Assembly (NCBI RefSeq): GCF_021869535.1
Contig: NW_026262712.1
Span: 113,953,640 to 114,017,639 of the forward strand
From: Mytilus californianus
Taxonomy: Eukaryota > Mollusca > Bivalvia > Mytilida > Mytilidae
Reading direction: 5' to 3'
DNA: 64,000 nucleotides
Below the pieces are notes generated by a model. That model had not been told where the DNA came from. It was given only the letters and a program-made list of their open reading frames with translations, and ran no database searches. Position 1 is the first letter of the stretch; each line of letters opens with the position of its first letter. Shown piece after piece: positions 13,501 through 22,500 of the stretch. Both the position numbers and the translations under genes were made by a program.

Positions 13501-16500
13501 CCAACAACAACCACTGGATTACAGGGTCCTGGCTTATGCAGACACATTAAGAATGTGGAAGGGTTAATCATATATACTTACCAATAAATATCTCAAACAC
13601 AAATAAGTCATATTAAATGTAAAATGTGATATGAATCTATCTAAGAGGCTCCAAGGAGAATTGCTGATCTGGCATCATAGCAGACATTTTAGAAAAAAGT
13701 CATTTCAGTCATTAATGTTTTATATATCAGCTAAAAACAGTAAAGAAACACATTTCAGGAGAAACAACTCTTCAAATAGTCACTAGACGTTTAGACTCAA
13801 TGGAAAGTTTTGTAGATCTTGACACAATCATCATTTTAAACCCTGCCAGATTTTTTCATACTCTTAAATATTTTTTAAAATATAAGCCAAAAACTGCAGT
13901 TAGAGCCTATGTTCTATCTTTAGTAATATCAGCCATGTTTTTAGATGAATCCAAACCTCAGATAGATTTTAAAATAGGATACTCCAAGGAACATTTACAC
14001 AAAGTTTTGCTCAAATCTTTTCAGTAGGTTCATAAGTTTTTGAAAAAGATAACAGCTTCTGCTTTATTTAATCACCTTGCACTTTCACGACTTGACTGTG
14101 GTTTTCTACAGCAGTTTGTTAAAATTTCTGACCAGTTGAACAGTTTGGTTTGATAAAACAAATTGCAATTTGGTCAGAATTTTGAATAAACTGCAATAGG
14201 CGGAGAGCAACACTTACAGTCAAGTCACAGTAACAGTTATGCTCTAATTGCTTTAGTTTTAACTGCTTCAGATATAAAGACAAAATCTGTAGTTTTATCC
14301 TTATTTTCTTATTTTTTGCAAGGGTGGACATATTTGTTGAAAATAAAAAATTGAAGATATAATTTATAAACTTAATATTCCAAGAAACATTACAAAAATT
14401 TTGATTCAAAAACATTCAGTGGTTCAGATGGTAACAGTTCTTAAAATGATTATGCTGAGGACAGATGATGGATACCAAGCTTAAAAGCTACAAAAAATAA
14501 ATGGAGAATGTGTCTAAGGGCCACAGATGCCCCACGTGTAAATATGCACGAGTCAACTTCCACATACAGATGCAGGATTCAGGAAGTTAAGACCATTTTG
14601 TGATTATAAGCATTGAGTATAAGTTTCATAACATTTGGTTGAGGCAAACTAAAGTTAGTGAACGGAAACGACAGATTTAGCAATTTTTCAATTTATAAAG
14701 GGGCATAACTCAAGAACAGTAAAAATGACACCACCTGATTTCGAACTTGTTCTGTGTTTTGTGGTAATAAGCATTGTGTATAAGTTTTATAACATTTGGT
14801 AGAGGCAAACTAAAGTTAGAGAACGGAAACAAAAAATTCAGCAATTTTTATGTTTATAAAGGGGCATAACTAAAGAACGGTAAAAGTGACGCCACCCAAT
14901 TCCCAACCTGATCTGTGTTTTGTGATAAAAAGCATTGTGTATAAGTTTTATAACATTCGGTTGAGGCAAACTAAAGTTAGAGAAAGGAAACCATTTTGGG
15001 GACGTTCAGGACAAGGGTAACACTTAATGCCCCCTCTGCTACAGAGGGGGCATAATAAAGATCTACACAAAGATCAATAATGAAAGAGACATACCATATC
15101 TAGCAATTTTATAAAAAGATGTACATCACAACAAACATTTAGTAATCATTAACATGTTCTGTCCTTTGTATCTATCTGACTGCTGACGTAGGAACTTCAT
15201 TAATAATTATAATTAATAAACAAATAACAATTTTATAATTGTACAAGATTTTTTTGAAAGATTTCAAAAATTAGTAAAAGGATATCCCCACTTCAATAAT
15301 GTGATTACAGCGATGTGTGAAATTCTCACCATGACATCACTGGGTTGAAATATATTTGAAATATTTCGTAATACTGATTTTTCCGGATTGTAAAATAAAA
15401 AAAGCTCGAAATACAATAATTTCATGAGAAACAGAAGGGAAATGTGTTTAAGGCTAAATCCGTTCATTTGTTTATCTGATTTTCATGAAATCAGACTTTA
15501 CAATTGTTTATATTTTCTTCTTTGGATAAATATTGTTTCCAACACATTACAATGGAATATTTCAAGAATGTATATAGGGCATTGTCATACATCATTGTTT
15601 TCTTACACAATTTTTTTCCTTGTCATATGAAATATTTTTACAAATACAATGGTCAATATTAAAGTGATAGAAGACAATACATCATAAACAAAATGTCCAG
15701 TACTTCAAAGTTTGCTTTCAGTCATTGTGAGTACTCTTAGATATTGTATTATTTATTCATTTATTTCTTAATTAGACCTAGGCAGAGTTAAGACCAAATA
15801 AAACTTTTTATTTAAGTTTTGAGATATATCTTTCCTTGCATATCTTTACTTACAAGTTTATGTGTTATTGCTATCCTGCCATTGGTATTTTTTTTTCGAA
15901 ACCGATCTGCAAAGTATCTACACCTTGCAGACAAAATGCAACGATGTGCTAAATATAGTTGACCTTGGATTTCAAGCTCAATGTCATATCCTGGTTGTCT
16001 CTCATATAACCTGAAACATTAAACCAAAAAGTTACTAAACAATTTTATTTTAGTTTAGGACACTGGTCACTTGAAAAAGTGCTTATTATATTTAAATTTA
16101 CCTGTGTATGTTACTTTATTTAACGACATTTTGTCCGAGGTTAAAGTTGTCTTTTCGACATTGTTATATCTTTTTTATTTTTATTGTGTCATAGCTCAAA
16201 CTTATTCATTCAGTATATATGTAGGACTCAGATCTATGGTGGGTTCCAGATCTATGGCAAATTTCTGCAAATCCCTAATCTATGGTAAATATGATGTCAC
16301 AAACGCCAAACATAACACAAATCTATGGCAGTATTTTGTTTTCTCCAAATTTATGGCAGATTTGGATACTACGTAATTTTCCGTCACAATTAAATAACGT
16401 CATGGAACGTTGAAGCTGCCGATGACGACGACGGTTTTGTTATACAAAAGGAAAAGAAAAAGATCGAAAAGCAAGTTTGCAAGGATAAAAATTAATAAAT

Positions 16501-19500
16501 AAATTATAATTCAAAATTGTGTTTGTTTCTACCCTTGTTTTCTTCTTCTCGTGTTGCTGGTGTTGGCATCAATCTTAATTGTACGAGCTTTTACCGTGCA
16601 TTTTGGTTTGCTGTTTTGTGTTTTTATGCTATTTTTTTGTATTCCTATGATCTCTTTAATTTTCTGTAAGAAGTAACACAACATAAAGTATTTTGTCAGC
16701 TATATAACAGTGACTACCTGTACTATTGTAGCAAACAATCTTTCTTGAGATTTGGAAAAAATAAATATGATATAGATTTCTAATAGATATTAATATCGTT
16801 TTCCGCTCTAAATATGTCGAAAACTGTACTGTTGGAGAAATAAGGATTTTTTTAGAGGGTCACACAGGTACTACTAGTATACACAGAGTAGGAAATAAGT
16901 ATTCTTCCGGGGCACATGATTTCAAACCTACAGTCTGTGCTCATTTTACAAACGGTTATGTATATGCTTCCTAGTAATAGTCCTAATTTGTTTTTCTAAT
17001 ACTGGATTTTATTTAAAAGCAGCTTTTTTGCTACCTTTGGACATTTCGACCTCGAAATCATTGGTCAGATATGCACTGACTGGTCCGACCTTTGCAGAAA
17101 ATCTGTCATAGATTTGAAATCTAGAAATCCGCCATAGATTAGGAAACTAAAAAAATTGCCATAGATTAGGAAACTAAAAAGTTGCCATAGATTAGGATTC
17201 TAAAAAAAACTGCCATAGATTTGGGATGACATGACGTCATATTTACCATAGATTAGGAATCTGCCATAGATCTGGAACCCGCCATAGATTTGAGTCCTAC
17301 ATATATTTAACTGTTTTTGTTTATATGTCTTTTGATCGAGTTAAGCCATTTCAATTGATATTTTATTGTGTGTCTTTTGATGTTGTAATGTTACACTACT
17401 ATTATCAGGTTAGGGTGAAATTGGTACCTGTTAAAACGATTAAACCCGCTGCATATGTTTGCACCTGTCCTAATTCAGGAGCCTATTGTTCAGTGGTTGG
17501 TGTGGTTCATGTTTCTCGTTTCTTGTTTTTTATATAGATTAGACCTTTGGTTTTCCTGTTTGAATTGTTTTACACTAGTCGTTTAGGGGCCCTGTATAGC
17601 TTGCTGTTCGGAGTGAGCCAAGGCTCTGTGTTGAAGGCTTTACTTTGACCTATAATTGTTTTTACACATTGTGACTTGGATGGATAGTGTCTCATTGGCA
17701 CTTATACCACATCTTCTTATTTATATTAGCTAAAACTTTTATGACTAGATTTTCTACTTCATTCAAAAAATTAAACATAAGTTAATGACTAGGTTTATAA
17801 AGCTGGGAAATGGAAGAAATTGTGCTACTTTACGTGTTATTAATAAATTAGGATATCATTTCAATTCACTGTTTGTTATACGACAAATAAATCATGTCTT
17901 ATGATTTACCATCCGTAAACCAAACAGCTGTTTCCATTGTTATGCTGTGTTAAGTAAGTAGAATTTCAATTAAAGTCTTACTGTTGTAAATAGTCGACAT
18001 ATTTCAGATCTGTACTTTCCACAATTAAGGAACATTCATACTGCTTCAAAACTTGTCTGATGTCATTAGTCAAAGAAGACAGAAAGCATCTCTGACTGTC
18101 TACACTGTTGGTGTCATATCTAGCTCCTATAAAACATTTAAAAAATCCATTAAAACAAATTCATTTTCAGAGGGTCTGAATGGGGTTTACAGAATAGAGA
18201 ATAATGGCAGAATAATATATTGAATAGAGAAAAAGGGGGGGGGGGGAAGAATAGAGAATAATGGTGTGCAAAAGTATAAAGAATAACTGTGGAAAGTAAA
18301 AGAATTATGCAATACTGATTATAGTAATGAACACTATACAGAATAAAGAAATCATATAATTGCAGAAAAGTTATTTGTAAAATCTTGTTCATGAGAATTT
18401 TACAGAATAAGCATCATTTTTAAAGATAAAAAAATGCTTTAAAAATTAAAAGAATACAGAAATCTAGGAGCCCCATCTAGACCTTCATTTCAGTCATTGT
18501 TACAATATTATAAAAGTAAAATATAACTCATATTCCTAGTTATAATTGTATCTAACATTTAAGCTGGAGGGTAATACCAACAGCCTTTCTTCAGCCCTAT
18601 AAGGCCAAAATAAGAAAGATGTAAATCTTAATATGCTACACATTATGTATTAGTTATCTCTGATATTCATACACAGGATTTTTGTTTTAAGCTGCAAAGT
18701 ATATGAAAATATAGAGATGTAGTATGATTGCCAATGACACAACTATCCACCAAAGTCCATACTTTACTTAGAATTGAACTGTACTTACTAATTACTTATT
18801 ATTTGTGGGATACCAACATTCTGAGAGATCTCACAAAACATGTTTAACCCCACCGCATTTTTTCACCTGTCCCAAGTCAGGAGCCTCTGGACTTTGTTAG
18901 TCTTGTATGTTTTTTTAAATTAGTTCATTTATATGTTTCGGAGTTTAGTGTGACGTCCATTTTCACTGAACTAGTACACATTTTTGTTTAGGGGGTAGCT
19001 GAAGCCCACCTCCGGGTGCGTGATTTTCTCGCTGTGTTGAAGACCCATTGGTGGCCTTGGGCTGTTTTCTGTTCTTTGGTCGGGTTGTTGTCTCTTTGAC
19101 CCTTCCCCATTTCCATTCTCAATTTTATTGGAGTTCTTTCAGATTAAATAAAAAATTACAAAAAAAAAAGTTCTAGGGTTAGTGTTCCAATGGTGATTGA
19201 ACTTTGTGATGTTTTAGGGTTAGCCAACAAAGACAAGAGACTTTAACCAATTTGCTATTGTTTGATGCCTAATCTTTGGACTCATCAGCATATTTTACAA
19301 GAATACCACAGGTGTCACTAGTAGAGCAGAATCTGCAGACCCTTTCACAGCATCCTAGTTTATGGTGAAGTTCTTGTTTGGTCAAACTTTAGCTTTCTGT
19401 GTAGTGTTTGGACTGTAGTTTCGTCTATTGGTTGTTTTCTTTCACCCGTAACGTTTTGTTATTTTCATCAACTTATGGATTTTAATGGCCTCCTTGGTAT

Positions 19501-22500
19501 CTTCTCCCTGTTTTTTACACTTGTGACAAATATAATTATACAAAACAGCGATCATGATTACCGTTCTGTAACAGATATCTGACAAATATAATCATACAAA
19601 ACAGCAATCATGATTACTGTTCTGTAACAGATATCTGACAAATATAATCATACAAAACAGCAATCATGATTACCGTTCTGTAACAGATATCTGACAAATA
19701 TAATAATACAAAACAGTGGTCATGATTACCGTTCTGTACAGATATCTGACAAATATAATCATACAAAACAGTGATCATGATTACCGTTCTGTAACAGATA
19801 TCTGACAAATATAATCATACAAAACAGTGATCATGATTACCATTCTGTAACAGATATCTGACAAATATAATCATACAAAACAGTGGTCATGATTACCGTT
19901 CTGTACAGATATCTGACAAATATAATCATACAAAACAGTGGTCATGGTTACCTTTCTGTAACAGATATTTGACAAATATAATCATACAAAACAGTGGTCA
20001 TGATTACCGTTCTGTAACAGATATCTGACAAATATAATCATACAAAACAGCAATCATAATTACCGTTCTGTAACAGATATCTGACAAATATAATCATACA
20101 AAACAGTGATCATGATTACCGTTCTGTAACAGATATCTGACAAATATAATCATACAAAACAGCCATCATAATTACCGTTCTGTAACAGATATCTGACAAA
20201 TATAATCATACAAAACAGCCATCATAATTACCGTTCTGTAACAGATATCTGACAAATATAATCATACAAAACAGCCATCATAATTACCGTTTTGTAACAG
20301 ATATCTGACAAATATAATCATACAAAACAGTGGTCATGGTTACCTTTCTGTAACAGATATTTGACAAATATAATCATACAAAACAGTGGTCATGGTTACC
20401 TTTCTGTAACAGATATTTGACAAATATAATCATACAAAACAGCGATCATGATTACCGTTCTGTAACAGATATCTGACAAATATAATCATACAAAACAGTG
20501 GTCATGGTTACCTTTCTGTAACAGATATCTGACAAATATAATCATACAAAACAGCCATCATAATTACTGTTCTGTAACAGATATCTCACAAATATAATCA
20601 TACAAAACAGCCATCATAATTACCGTTCTGTAACAGATATCTGATAAATATAATCATACAAAACAGCCACCATAATTACCGTTCTGTAACAGATATCTGA
20701 CAAATATAATCATACAAAACAGCCACCATAATTACCGTTCTGTAACAGATATCTGACAAATATAATCATACAAAACAGCCATCATAATTACCGTTCTGTA
20801 ACAGATATCTGACAAATATAATCATACAAAACAGCCACCATAATTATCGTTCTGTAACAGATATCTGACAAATATAATCATACAAAACAGCAATCATAAT
20901 TACCGTTCTGTTACAGATATTTGACAAATATAATCATACAAAACAGTGGTCATGGTTACCTTTCTGTAACAGATATTTGACAAATATAATCATACAAAAC
21001 AGTGGTCATGGTTACCTTTCTGTAACAGATATTTGACAAATATAATCATACAAAACAGCCATCATGATTACCGTTCTGTAACAGATATCTGACAAATATA
21101 ATCATACAAAACAGCCATCATAATTATGTTCTGCAACAGATATTTGACAAATATAATCATACAAAACAGTGGTCATGGTTACCTTTCTGTAACAGATATT
21201 TGACAAATATAATCATACAAAACAGTGGTCATGGTTACCTTTCTGTAACAGATATTTGACAAATATAATCATACAAAACAGCCATCATAATTACCGTTCT
21301 GTAACAGATATCTGACAAATATAATCATACAAAACAGCGATCATGATTACCGTTCTGTAACAGATATCTGACAAATATAATCATACAAAACAGCCATCAT
21401 AATTACCGTTCTGTAACAGATATCTGACAAATATAATCATACAAAACAGCGATCATGATTACCGTTCTGTAACAGATATCTGACAAATATAATCATACAA
21501 AACAGCCATCATAATTACCGTTCTGTAACAGATATCTGACAAATATAATCATACAAAACAGCCATCATAATTACCGTTTTTTAACAGGTATTTGACAGCA
21601 CTCAGGTGTCCACACAAACAAGCCAAGTACCTGTTAAATAAAGGTATAGTTTATCAACAGAATAAAGTGTTTTGTATATTTCTTTGAATTTCATTCAGTT
21701 ATTGTATGGTGCAAATCTATTATCTTCAATATAAACCCTGCCACATACTGTATTTGTCTATCCTAAGTCAAAAGCCTGTAATTCAGTGGTCGTTTTTTGC
21801 TGTATATCTTTTTTTTTTATGGTTTTGTACATAAATCAGGCCGTTAGTTTATTCGTTTGGATTGTTTTACCTTTGTCATTTCAAGGTTTTTAAATAGCTT
21901 TCTATGCGGTATGGTTTTGCTCATTGTTGAAGGCGGAAAGGTGACCTATATTTGCTAACTATAAGTCATTTGGTCTCTGGTGGAGAGTGGAGAGTGGTAT
22001 CATTGGCATTCATACCACATCTTCTTTTTTTTATAATAAATATTTATCACTGGATGTTAAACAACTTACAATCAATCATGTTTATCTACAAATGGATTGC
22101 ATATTTATTGTTCTCTCAAGGTTGAAGATTTTACTTTTATTAAACTAAACAAAACTTTAGTGTTATTTATTACATGCTTGATGTGGTACAGAACTATTAC
22201 TGACAGTAATATGAGCAGAATGTCTAGTACCATTCAACTCATTAATTCCCTGGTTTTCTTTGAAATCTACTAGAACCTTGAGGAATATGAAGGCATTCTA
22301 TACTTTGTACATTTAAGCCAGTGACTTTGCCAATAAAAGTTCTAGCTGACTTTTCATGAAACATTATAAATTTTATTTCTTTTGAAACTATTTAAGGAAA
22401 ACTTGATTGTATTTGAAAATCTTACAACTTTAATTGTACTTTTATTGTAACATGTCTCGGTGGAAGCAGAAAATGATATTTGTTAATGTAAAAGGTTGAT

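Noticed and set aside
13800..14027. 75-residue plus-strand open frame (ESFVDLDTIIILNPARFF)
   Set aside because: The copy B counterpart (from 40980) is interrupted by an insertion and does not keep the frame; it is intron sequence.
19525..21574. CRISPR-like array of regular direct repeats
   Set aside because: The whole 56-bp unit is repeated with no unique spacers, the host is an animal, and the unit is explained by the exon 3 junction.
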